Below, one piece after another: positions 1 to 7,042 of a stretch of 33,220 nucleotides of DNA. This DNA is from Aerococcaceae bacterium. GTDB taxonomy: Bacteria > Bacillota > Bacilli > Lactobacillales > Aerococcaceae. Position numbers and translations under genes: made by a program. The DNA lies in assembly GCA_030525795.1 (NCBI GenBank), contig JAUNEB010000014.1, forward strand, positions 1 to 33,220. The letters are read 5' to 3'. Positions within the stretch are counted from its first letter, which is position 1; each line of letters opens with the position of its first letter. Below the pieces are notes generated by a model. It was given only the letters and a program-made list of their open reading frames with translations. It was not told the origin of the DNA and did not search any database.

Positions 1-2
1 CT

Positions 3-197
3 CCAGATCCACAACCAACGCCTCAACCAAAACCAGAACCAACACCAGCAGTGAAACCACAGCCTGTTGTTGCTAAGCAAGCAACCTTACCAAACACAGG
101 TGAAGGAACATCTACAGCGCTATTTAGTGTAGCGGCGTTAAGCGTTTTAGCAGGATTAGGTTTAGTTGCCAATAAAAAAGACGAAAAAGAATCTTAA
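3..197 (+). CDS. C-terminal end of an LPxTG sortase-anchored surface protein (partial)
   Basis: Only the last 64 codons lie in the window; the reading frame is open from the left edge. The visible part starts with a proline-rich stretch of alternating Pro with Gln, Lys, Glu and Thr, the usual type of segment that spans the cell wall. It then has LPNTG, a hydrophobic helix of about 20 residues, and a short tail (NKKDEKES). This is the classical sortase A sorting signal: cleavage between T and G and attachment to peptidoglycan. The function of the extracellular part cannot be judged because it lies outside the window. The gene appears to end at the terminator at 266-306. Confidence 0.93.
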   Translation, partial: PDPQPTPQPKPEPTPAVKPQPVVAKQATLPNTGEGTSTALFSVAALSVLAGLGLVANKKDEKES

Positions 198-208
198 AAA
201 ACATTGAT

Positions 209-237
209 TTGACATGAGTTAAAACGATAGCTATAAT
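209..237 (+). promoter_or_regulatory. Perfect consensus sigma-A promoter
   Basis: TTGACA (209-214) and TATAAT (232-237) are separated by exactly 17 bases, matching the housekeeping consensus at all 12 positions. Transcription should start near 244. A terminator hairpin starts 22 bases later, so the immediate product would be a RNA of about 60 nt unless the polymerase reads through into the LacI-family gene. Confidence 0.8.
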
Positions 238-265
238 TTAACTTATGGAGATGTTATAAAAATAT

Positions 266-306
266 AAAACTAGGAACATTGATGATAGAATGTTCCTAGT
301 TTTTTG
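266..306 (+). terminator. Intrinsic terminator, probably bidirectional
   Basis: A 13-bp perfect stem pairs 266-278 (AAAACTAGGAACA) with 291-303, with a 12-base loop and a run of T to 305. The A-rich 5' flank gives a weaker U-run on the other strand. It closes the surface-protein transcript and also any RNA started at the promoter at 209-237. Confidence 0.88.
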
Positions 307-360
307 AAATATATCTTTGCGAATAAAGTAAGCCTATTATATTAGCATCTGTCTGATGTT

Positions 361-1386
361 TTGGGCATTTTGAAACAGAAAGGAGTGTTATTTATAAAAC
401 GCGTTACTTTGAAAGAGTTGGCAGCGATGGCGAACGTGTCAGTCAGTGCAGTGTCGCTCATCTTAAATAACAAACCTGCACGTATTTCGAAAGAAAAAAT
501 CGAAGAAGTTAAGCGAATTGCTCGCGAATTAAATTACAGACCTAATCATTTGGCAGCGAGTTTGAGTGGGCGTGCAACACGAACGATTGGCATTTTAATT
601 CCTGATATTTCCAATCCTTTTTTTGCGGAAATAGTGAAAGCGTTGGATTATCGCCTACGAGAAAAAGGTTACTACACCATTATCGCGAACGGCGGCAATA
701 TTGAAAGCGAAAAATACCACATCAATCAATTTATTGAGCGCCAAGTGGATGGATTGCTGCTTTGTATTTCGAATGATGGATTTAATCATTTGGAAGAAAT
801 TGTGCAACATGTCAATTGGATTGACCGTCCGACGATTATTATTGACCGTTTTTTACCTGGCTGCAACAAATTGCAAATATGTTTTGATAACATTGCTGGT
901 GGCAAAATCGCGACAGAATACTTGATTAAGAAAGGTTGCACGCGGTTAGCGTGTTTGACGGGCGATGTGAGCACGTACACTTCGCAACAGCGATTGGAAG
1001 GGTTTCAGCAAGCACTTCGCGAGCATGGGCTTCCTTTAGAAGAAATGCTCATTTTTAATGGAGATTATTCTGCACAATCGGGCTATAAAATTGGTAGCGA
1101 GCAGCCATCTTTATGGGAAGCAGAAGGGATTTTTTGTTTCAATGATATGATGACTTTCGGCTTGAAAAAGGCATTTTTTGAACGGTATAAAAATCGGAAA
1201 TTGCCATTGATTGTGGGGTATGACAATTTGAAAATCAATGAATTTTTGCCTGCGCCGATTCCGTCGATTGAACAAGATGTCCAAGAATTGGTAACAAAGG
1301 CGTGCGAGATGCTGTTCGGGCTTCTTAATGGCGAAAAAGTTGACCAACCTGAGTTGTTACAACCTAAATTTAAGTGCAAAAAGTAA
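361..1386 (+). CDS. LacI/RbsR-family transcriptional regulator
   Basis: LacI-type repressor: an N-terminal helix-turn-helix (KRVTLKELAAMANVSVSAVS) with the hinge helix (NYRPNHLAASL), then a periplasmic-binding-like effector domain beginning TRTIGILIPDISNPFF and running to the end. The family represses sugar or nucleoside operons and releases DNA on binding a sugar ligand. It lies just upstream of a ribokinase gene whose promoter has a 20-bp palindrome with a central CG, so it probably controls the nucleoside/ribose locus. The open frame begins at 361 (TTG), but that codon has no ribosome binding site. The only good site, AAAGGAG at 379-385, is correctly spaced from an ATA codon at 394, exactly where the family's N-terminus normally begins. 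Other starts (TTG 370, GTG 385) are poorly placed. Confidence 0.9.
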   Translation: MGILKQKGVLFIKRVTLKELAAMANVSVSAVSLILNNKPARISKEKIEEVKRIARELNYRPNHLAASLSGRATRTIGILIPDISNPFFAEIVKALDYRLREKGYYTIIANGGNIESEKYHINQFIERQVDGLLLCISNDGFNHLEEIVQHVNWIDRPTIIIDRFLPGCNKLQICFDNIAGGKIATEYLIKKGCTRLACLTGDVSTYTSQQRLEGFQQALREHGLPLEEMLIFNGDYSAQSGYKIGSEQPSLWEAEGIFCFNDMMTFGLKKAFFERYKNRKLPLIVGYDNLKINEFLPAPIPSIEQDVQELVTKACEMLFGLLNGEKVDQPELLQPKFKCKK

Positions 1387-1405
1387 AGTTTTTGCATACA
1401 TATTA

Positions 1406-1434
1406 TTGACAGCGTTTTCGCGTTGTGGTATTCT
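1406..1434 (+). promoter_or_regulatory. Promoter of the ribokinase-nucleoside operon
   Basis: TTGACA (1406-1411), a 17-base spacer and TATTCT (1429-1434). The predicted start near 1441 falls just before the palindromic operator at 1446-1465. The promoter lies in the gap of about 97 bases between the regulator and the kinase gene. Confidence 0.75.
1407..1420 (+). promoter_or_regulatory. Candidate cre (CcpA) site overlapping the -35 region
   Basis: TGACAGCGTTTTCG matches the Bacillus-type cre consensus TGWAARCGYTWNCW at 12 of 14 positions by eye. It overlaps the -35 box and spacer of the kinase promoter, a position expected to give catabolite repression. This is inferred from consensus only; no binding evidence exists here. 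Confidence 0.5.
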
Positions 1435-1445
1435 AATTTTGGCAT

Positions 1446-1465
1446 TTGATAAAACGTTTTATCAA
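1446..1465 (+). promoter_or_regulatory. 20-bp perfect palindromic operator
   Basis: TTGATAAAACGTTTTATCAA is its own reverse complement and has the central CG typical of LacI-family operators. It covers roughly +5 to +25 of the predicted transcript. The neighbouring LacI-family protein is the obvious candidate to bind it. I saw no second copy elsewhere in the window. Confidence 0.75.
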
Positions 1466-1483
1466 GACGAGGAGGTGTGTTGA

Positions 1484-2425
1484 TTGAATGAATTATATGT
1501 AGTCGGTTCGATTAATATTGACGAATCCATTTTTTTGGATACGCTTCCGATTGCAGGAGAAACGAAATACGGACAGCAGTTTAGCAAGTCCATCGGCGGA
1601 AAAGGTGCCAACCAAGCATTAGCCGCTGCTACGCTAGGTGTTCCGACACATTTCATTGGCAAAATGGGTAACGATGGTGAAGCGCAACGCGTGCTTGATA
1701 TTATGAAAGAAAAGCATATCGAAACGTCAGGCATCACGATTGACGACCAAGTTGCCACAGGAAAAGCGTATATTTTATGCGAAAATAGTGAAAATAGGAT
1801 TATTTTGAATCCAGGAGCCAATGGTGCGCTAACAACGCAAGAAGTGTTGCCTTATTTAACAGGGAAACCCGACGATATTTTGCTAGTACAATTTGAATTG
1901 CCGATGGAAGTTACTAAAGAAGCCATTCGATTGGCCAAGCAAAATCAAATGCGTGTCGTGTTGAATCCTGCGCCGGCAGACCGTGTAGCTTTAGAATTAT
2001 TGAACGATGTCGATTATTTAGTCATCAATCAATCTGAAGCGGAACTTTTGACAGGCGAGTATCCAAACACGCTGGAAGAAGGCAAACGCGTCTATGAGCG
2101 ATTACGCGAGTACGGCTTACAAAAATGTATTCTCACACTCGGAGCCAATGGTAGTTTGTATTTTGACGCCACGACTGCGCATGAAGCACCGCCACTTTTT
2201 GTAGAGGCAGTGGATTCAACAGGCGCAGGAGATGCGTTTATCGGAGCTTTTATTTATGGCTTACTCCAAAATGAAAGCGTTGCGGACACGTTATATCGCG
2301 CGAATGTGACAGGAGCGCTCGCGTGTCTAACGATTGGGGCAGAAAATGCCACCCCTACATTATCGGTAATAAAACAACAATTGAAAGGAGAAAATACAGG
2401 TGACAATACCAACACCACACATTGA
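1484..2425 (+). CDS. rbsK: Ribokinase-like PfkB-family sugar kinase
   Basis: PfkB-family kinase of 313 residues, close to the usual ribokinase length. It shows the N-terminal glycine-rich substrate motif (SIGGKGANQALAAATLG, near residue 38) and the C-terminal signature DSTGAGDAFIGAF (near residue 245) with the catalytic Asp. NPAPA and NQSEAELLTG are also ribokinase-like. It should phosphorylate ribose to ribose 5-phosphate in the cytosol. In this locus the ribose would come from the two nucleoside hydrolases downstream. The start is TTG at 1484, six bases after AGGAGGTG. Its end overlaps the next gene by 26 bases, implying co-translation. It is preceded by a promoter, a cre-like site and a palindromic operator. 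A related PfkB kinase acting on another pentose or on a nucleoside cannot be excluded. Confidence 0.88.
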   Translation: MNELYVVGSINIDESIFLDTLPIAGETKYGQQFSKSIGGKGANQALAAATLGVPTHFIGKMGNDGEAQRVLDIMKEKHIETSGITIDDQVATGKAYILCENSENRIILNPGANGALTTQEVLPYLTGKPDDILLVQFELPMEVTKEAIRLAKQNQMRVVLNPAPADRVALELLNDVDYLVINQSEAELLTGEYPNTLEEGKRVYERLREYGLQKCILTLGANGSLYFDATTAHEAPPLFVEAVDSTGAGDAFIGAFIYGLLQNESVADTLYRANVTGALACLTIGAENATPTLSVIKQQLKGENTGDNTNTTH

Positions 2426-3119
2426 AGCGACGAGCCCAGAGCAAATCGCAAATACAGTATTAATGCCGGGGGATCCTTTGCGCGCTAAGTTCATTGCCGA
2501 AACGTATTTAACAGACGTTGAACAATTTAATAGCGTGCGCGGCATGTATGGCTACACAGGCTATTACAAAGGAAAACGCATTTCAGTTATGGGGTCAGGG
2601 ATGGGAATTCCATCTTCGATGATTTATTACCATGAATTGTTCGCTTTTTATGAAGTGCAGACGATTATTCGTATCGGAACGGCAGGGGCGATTAGTCCAA
2701 ATGTCGGCATGCGCGATATCGTAGTAGCAACCGCGTCATGTACCGATTCAAGTTTGAATGACGGCGAATTCGGCAAAATGAAATTCTGCCCAACGCCTGA
2801 TTTTGACTTACTTATCGACGCCAAAAATTACGCAGAATCTAAAGGAATCAAAGCGCATTTTGGTACGGTAAAATGTTCGGACGAATTTTACCGCGAAGAT
2901 ACGCCAGAAGTATTCGAAAAATTGCAACAATACGGTATTTTGGCAGCCGAAATGGAATCAACAGCGCTATATACCGCTGCTCGTAAATTAGGCAAACGCT
3001 CGCTCGCATTATTCACCGTTAGCGACAGCCTTGTTAGCCACGAAGCAGACGATCCTTCTGCAAGACAAGAAGGATACACTCAAATGATGGAATTAGCCTT
3101 AGAAATTGCACCAGAATAG
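2400..3119 (+). CDS. deoD: Purine nucleoside phosphorylase, DeoD type
   Basis: Trimeric/hexameric-type PNP of 239 residues, as expected for DeoD. It contains ADTVL-like (ANTVLMPGDPLRAKFIAETYL), VRGMYGYTGYYKGKRISVMGSGMG, RIGTAGAI and the purine/ribose site EMESTALYTAARKLGKRSLALFTVSDSL. It cleaves purine (deoxy)nucleosides with phosphate to the base and (deoxy)ribose 1-phosphate. The start is GTG at 2400, behind AAAGGAG and inside the end of the kinase gene. The binding-protein gene follows after 15 bases. The phosphopentomutase (DeoB) needed to use ribose 1-phosphate is not in the window. Confidence 0.93.
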   Translation: MTIPTPHIEATSPEQIANTVLMPGDPLRAKFIAETYLTDVEQFNSVRGMYGYTGYYKGKRISVMGSGMGIPSSMIYYHELFAFYEVQTIIRIGTAGAISPNVGMRDIVVATASCTDSSLNDGEFGKMKFCPTPDFDLLIDAKNYAESKGIKAHFGTVKCSDEFYREDTPEVFEKLQQYGILAAEMESTALYTAARKLGKRSLALFTVSDSLVSHEADDPSARQEGYTQMMELALEIAPE

Positions 3120-3134
3120 AAAGAGGAGAAAACA

Positions 3135-4220
3135 ATGAAATCAATTAAAAAACTCATTACATTATTAGCAGTTGCCGTAACGTTATTCCCATTATTCGCA
3201 AACGCAACACGCACATTTGCTGAAGAACCTATAAAAATGGCGTTGTTAATTTCAAGCCGTGGCGACTTATCATTCAATGATTCCGCCGCAGAAGGTATGG
3301 AACGCGCTAAAAAAGATTTTGGTGACAAAATTGACGTGACCATTTTGGAAATCGGGAATGACCCAAGTAACTACGAACCGACTTTCTTAGATACAGCAGA
3401 CGCAGGATATGACGTGATTTTAACATCATCTTCGTTGGCGGACTTCATTTACACTTACGCACCAGACTACCCAGATACACAATTTTGGTTATTTGACGTC
3501 GAATTCGACTTTGCAAAAGATCCAGAAGCATACAAAAATGTTTACTCAATTGTTTATAAAGCAAACGAAGCATCATTCTTAGGCGGCTACGTTGCAGCAG
3601 CAATGAGCGACACAGGCGTATTAGGATTTTTGGGCGGAATTGACCAAAACATTATCTCTGACTTCTTAGTAGGTTACATCCAAGGTGCAAAATTAGCAAA
3701 CCCAGACATTAAAGTCATTACAAGCTACGTCGGTTCATGGGCTGACTCAGCAAAAGGTAAAGAATTAGGTTTTGCAATGTTTAACCAAAATGCAAGCATC
3801 GCATTCAACGTAGCAGGTGGCTCAGGCGTCGGCTTAATCGAAGCAGCGGTTGAATCAGGCAAACAAGTACTCGGCGTTGACTCAGACCAAGCAATGATTT
3901 ACGAAAGCCAAGGCCAAGAAAAAATGGCGAAAGTTATCCCAACATCTGTATTGAAAAACGTTGGCGACTCATTATACCGTGCAGTTGACTTAACTTTACA
4001 AGGCAAATTACCTTTAGGAACAAACGAAACATTAGGAATTGCTGAAGGTGGCGTTGGCTTAGCAGACAACCACTACTTCCAAGAAATGGTTCCAAAAGAA
4101 GTCGTTGAAAAAGTAAAAGAATTACAAGAAAAAGTCATCAAAGGCGAAATCAAAATCGACAGTGCTTACGGTATGAAACAAGAAGAAATCGAGAAAATTA
4201 GAAGCTCAGTAGCTCCATAA
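3135..4220 (+). CDS. BMP-family nucleoside ABC transporter substrate-binding protein lacking a lipobox
   Basis: A 361-residue protein of the BMP/PnrA (basic membrane protein) family, which binds purine nucleosides for a CUT2-like ABC importer. Family features seen are LSFNDSAAEGMERAKKDFG, DVILTSSSLADFIYTYAPDYPDTQFWLFD, EASFLGGYVAAAMS, AFNVAGGSGVGLIEAA and VLGVDSDQ. The N-terminus has a normal Sec signal (MKSIKK, hydrophobic core, then FANATRTFAEE), but there is no cysteine in it or anywhere else in the protein. It therefore cannot be a conventional lipoprotein, unlike most Gram-positive relatives. Codon choice (TTA, GCA, TTC, AAC, GAC) suggests high expression. The ATP-binding gene follows after 146 bases of hairpin-rich sequence. 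Confidence 0.9.
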   Translation: MKSIKKLITLLAVAVTLFPLFANATRTFAEEPIKMALLISSRGDLSFNDSAAEGMERAKKDFGDKIDVTILEIGNDPSNYEPTFLDTADAGYDVILTSSSLADFIYTYAPDYPDTQFWLFDVEFDFAKDPEAYKNVYSIVYKANEASFLGGYVAAAMSDTGVLGFLGGIDQNIISDFLVGYIQGAKLANPDIKVITSYVGSWADSAKGKELGFAMFNQNASIAFNVAGGSGVGLIEAAVESGKQVLGVDSDQAMIYESQGQEKMAKVIPTSVLKNVGDSLYRAVDLTLQGKLPLGTNETLGIAEGGVGLADNHYFQEMVPKEVVEKVKELQEKVIKGEIKIDSAYGMKQEEIEKIRSSVAP

Positions 4221-4335
4221 TTTCTATTGTGAGCATAGAAAACTTTGCCAAAACGCAAAGATAAGCTAAATTCTTAAATACCATTTATAAGGCTAATAGA
4301 TGTCCACGAATTAAGTTTAGTCTAAATTCGTGGAC
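4221..4335 (+). promoter_or_regulatory. Intercistronic stem-loops between binding protein and ABC ATPase
   Basis: Three stem-loops lie in the gap: TTTCTAT/ATAGAAA (4221-4241, overlapping the stop codon region), CTTTGC/GCAAAG (4243-4260), and a strong 14-bp stem with one mismatch (4302-4315 with 4322-4335, sequence GTCCACGAATT). The last is followed by TTCCTTTATTC, a poor U-run. The most likely role is a leaky terminator or 3'-end stabiliser that keeps the binding-protein mRNA more abundant than the membrane-complex mRNA. No convincing promoter was seen in the gap. Confidence 0.55.
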
Positions 4336-4366
4336 TTCCTTTATTCATACTGAAAGGAGCAATAAT

Positions 4367-5923
4367 ATGACACAGGAATATTTATTGCAAATGAAAAAAA
4401 TAAGTAAAGTGTATCCAAACGGTGTCATGGCCAATAAAGACATCGAACTTTACTTAAAAAAAGGTGAAATTCATGCTTTGATGGGCGAAAATGGCGCTGG
4501 AAAATCAACACTGATGAAAATTTTATTTGGGAGCGAACAACCAACGAGCGGTGAAATTATTTTGCGTGGCGAAAAAGTCGTATTAAACAGTCCGCTCGAC
4601 GCCATCAAAAAAGGGATCGGTATGGTTCACCAACACTTTATGCTCGATGATAATTTGAGCGTGATGGAAAACATCATTCTCGGAATGGAACCTAAAAAAG
4701 GGTTGACCATTGACTACAAAACAGCTAAAACAATGGTTGCACAAGCCGCTGAAAAATACGGCTTCAACATCAAACCAGATGACATTGTATCGAATTTGAA
4801 CGTCAGCCAAAAACAAAAAGTCGAAATTTTAAAAGCGCTCATTCGCGGAGCAGAAATTTTGATTTTGGATGAGCCGACAGCCGTGTTGACCCCGCAAGAA
4901 ACACAAGAATTGTTTGTCCAACTCAAAAATTTGCGCGATGAAGGCCATACGATTGTATTTATTTCGCACAAATTGAAAGAAGTAAAGGAAATTTGCAACA
5001 ACGCGACGGTTATGCGCTCAGGCAAATTTGTTGGACGCTACGACTTGCAAGATAAGAGCATTCAAGAATTATCACGCTTGATGGTCGGACGCGACGTCGT
5101 CAGCGAAGTCGAAAAAGGACGCCCAAACCCAACGACAAAAGTACTAGAAGTACAAGGACTGCAAGTGCTCGACAATGACTTGAATGTCGCGGTTAAAGGC
5201 GTTGATTTTGCGATTCGAAAAGGACAAATCATTGGAATTGCTGGCGTTGAAGGAAACGGTCAACGCGAATTTATTGACTGCATCACAGGATTGAATACGG
5301 AATATTTGGGGACGATTACCTTAAACGGGCAACAAGTTGAAAAGAAAAACACGGTCCGTTATCGTCGCGAACTCGGCATGAAACATATTCCCGAAGACCG
5401 TTTGACGTACGGCGTAATGAAAGACGGCTCAATTAAAGACAACATCATTGCCAATATTTATAATGACGCGACTTACACGAATAAAGGATTGTTGAACGAC
5501 AAGCAATTCGAATCATTTGCAAAAGGCTTAATCGAGAAATTCCAAGTGAAAACCGACAGCCCGCATACACTTGTTCGTATGCTTTCAGGCGGCAATATGC
5601 AAAAAGTCGTTGCTGCTCGCGAAATGACAGGCGAATTTGATTTGTTAGTAGCCGATCAGCCGACACGCGGAATTGATATTGGGACGGCAACATTTATTCA
5701 TGACCGCCTCATCGAGTTACGCGACCAAGGCTGTGCTATTATTTTAGTTTCGGCGGATATTAACGAAGTGTTGACTGTATCGGATAGCTTAGTTGTTTTT
5801 TATGATGGCGAAATATCCGCGTACTTCGAAGATGCATCGCAAGTGACGGAAGAAGAACTTGGTTTATACATGCTTGGCATCAACAAAATGGATAAAACGC
5901 AATTAGAGGAGGTTACAAAATGA
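4367..5923 (+). CDS. nupA: Nucleoside ABC transporter ATP-binding protein (two ABC domains, NupA type)
   Basis: A 518-residue ATPase with two tandem ABC domains, the architecture of CUT2 sugar and BMP-type nucleoside importers. Domain 1 has Walker A GENGAGKST (40-48), Q-loop near 89, a degenerate signature LNVSQ (144-148) and Walker B ILILDEP (164-170). Domain 2 has a degenerate Walker A GVEGNGQ (293-299) lacking the catalytic Lys, a canonical signature LSGGNMQ (406-412) and LLVADQP (426-432), where Gln replaces the catalytic Glu. Such asymmetry is normal in this subfamily. It powers nucleoside uptake with the two permeases. Its last codons overlap the next gene by ATGA, and the ribosome binding site is GAAAGGAGC. 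The symbol follows the lactococcal/bacillar Nup nomenclature by similarity. Confidence 0.9.
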   Translation: MTQEYLLQMKKISKVYPNGVMANKDIELYLKKGEIHALMGENGAGKSTLMKILFGSEQPTSGEIILRGEKVVLNSPLDAIKKGIGMVHQHFMLDDNLSVMENIILGMEPKKGLTIDYKTAKTMVAQAAEKYGFNIKPDDIVSNLNVSQKQKVEILKALIRGAEILILDEPTAVLTPQETQELFVQLKNLRDEGHTIVFISHKLKEVKEICNNATVMRSGKFVGRYDLQDKSIQELSRLMVGRDVVSEVEKGRPNPTTKVLEVQGLQVLDNDLNVAVKGVDFAIRKGQIIGIAGVEGNGQREFIDCITGLNTEYLGTITLNGQQVEKKNTVRYRRELGMKHIPEDRLTYGVMKDGSIKDNIIANIYNDATYTNKGLLNDKQFESFAKGLIEKFQVKTDSPHTLVRMLSGGNMQKVVAAREMTGEFDLLVADQPTRGIDIGTATFIHDRLIELRDQGCAIILVSADINEVLTVSDSLVVFYDGEISAYFEDASQVTEEELGLYMLGINKMDKTQLEEVTK

Positions 5924-7041
5924 GCGAAAGTAATAATGTAACGAAACAAGACGCTTTCGATTTGCGAAAGAATGTCCAAAAAATTGAAACACGCTTTGAA
6001 GTGTACCGTACAGTAATGGCGATTGCTATTGCGATGGCAATTGTATTGGTAGTCATTGCGTTATTATCCGATAATCCGTTGGAATCCATTCAATTGTTAT
6101 TGACAGGACCTTTGACAAGTTTAAGACGTTTTGGGAATGTCATTGAGTTGATGATTCCGTTGACGTTTACGGGATTAGCAATTACTTTAACGTTCAAAAC
6201 GAATCGTTTTAACTTGATTTCGGACGGAACCTTTTTCTTGGGGGCAATGATTGCGACGTTGGTTGCGTTATTCAGTCCGTTTCCGTTTATTGTCAATTTC
6301 TTCATTACGTTTGTTTTGACGTTTGTGATTGGCGGGATGTTGGGCTTTATTCCAGCTTTCTTAAATTTCAAGTTCGGTGCGTCTGAATTGGTCACGTCGT
6401 TGATGATGAACTACATTATTGGTTATTTTGTCAATTTCTTGTTGAATCATGTTGTGCGTGATTTGAATAGTTCGGTGTTGCAATCGCATCGCATTGATAA
6501 CGCGCAAACATTACCGAAAATTTTGGACGGTACGCGTATTCACTTCGGCTTGTTCATTGCGTTAGCATTTACGATTGCGATTTATCTCATCGTTTACAAA
6601 ACAAAATGGGGTTACGAATTAAGAACGACTGGCTTGAACGAGAAGTTTTCTAAATATGTGGGTGTCAATGTCGTAAAAGTCATTATTTTGGCACAAGTTT
6701 TGGGAGCGGGAATTGCAAGTTTCGGTGGAGCAGTCGAATTGTTGGGCATTTATAACAACTTCAAGTGGACGTCTTCTCCTGGTTATGGCTTTGACGGGGT
6801 TATTATCGCAACATTGGCGCGCAATAATCCGTTGTATGTGCCAGTGGCAGCCTTTTTCTTAGCGTATATTCGTATTGGCGCAGATGTGTTAAACCGCTCG
6901 ACTGATATTCCGTCTGAAATTATTTCAGTCGTACAAGCGACGATTATTTTGTTAATCGCGGCAAAAGCGTTCTTGAGCAAGTGGAAGCAACGTTCCATCG
7001 TCAAAATGTCGCAAGCGGCGAATAGCGAAGGAGGGAACTAG
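5920..7041 (+). CDS. nupB: Nucleoside ABC transporter permease (NupB type)
   Basis: A 373-residue polytopic membrane protein of the BPD_transp_2 family (LivH/RbsC/NupB fold). It has a cytoplasmic N-terminal segment of about 30 residues, then hydrophobic helices starting at VMAIAIAMAIVLVVIALL, the family stretch LTFTGLAITLTFKTNRFNLISDGTFFLGA, and GASELVTSLMMNYI. It forms half of the translocation channel for nucleosides. It overlaps the ATPase gene by four bases and ends one base before the second permease gene, so the three are translationally linked. The C-terminal tail is cytoplasmic and basic (SKWKQRS). Confidence 0.9.
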   Translation: MSESNNVTKQDAFDLRKNVQKIETRFEVYRTVMAIAIAMAIVLVVIALLSDNPLESIQLLLTGPLTSLRRFGNVIELMIPLTFTGLAITLTFKTNRFNLISDGTFFLGAMIATLVALFSPFPFIVNFFITFVLTFVIGGMLGFIPAFLNFKFGASELVTSLMMNYIIGYFVNFLLNHVVRDLNSSVLQSHRIDNAQTLPKILDGTRIHFGLFIALAFTIAIYLIVYKTKWGYELRTTGLNEKFSKYVGVNVVKVIILAQVLGAGIASFGGAVELLGIYNNFKWTSSPGYGFDGVIIATLARNNPLYVPVAAFFLAYIRIGADVLNRSTDIPSEIISVVQATIILLIAAKAFLSKWKQRSIVKMSQAANSEGGN

Positions 7042-7042
7042 T

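Noticed and set aside
1446..1465. The 20-bp palindrome as a CcpA cre site
   Set aside because: Its arms do not fit the TG...CA positions of the cre consensus; a local LacI-family operator is more likely.
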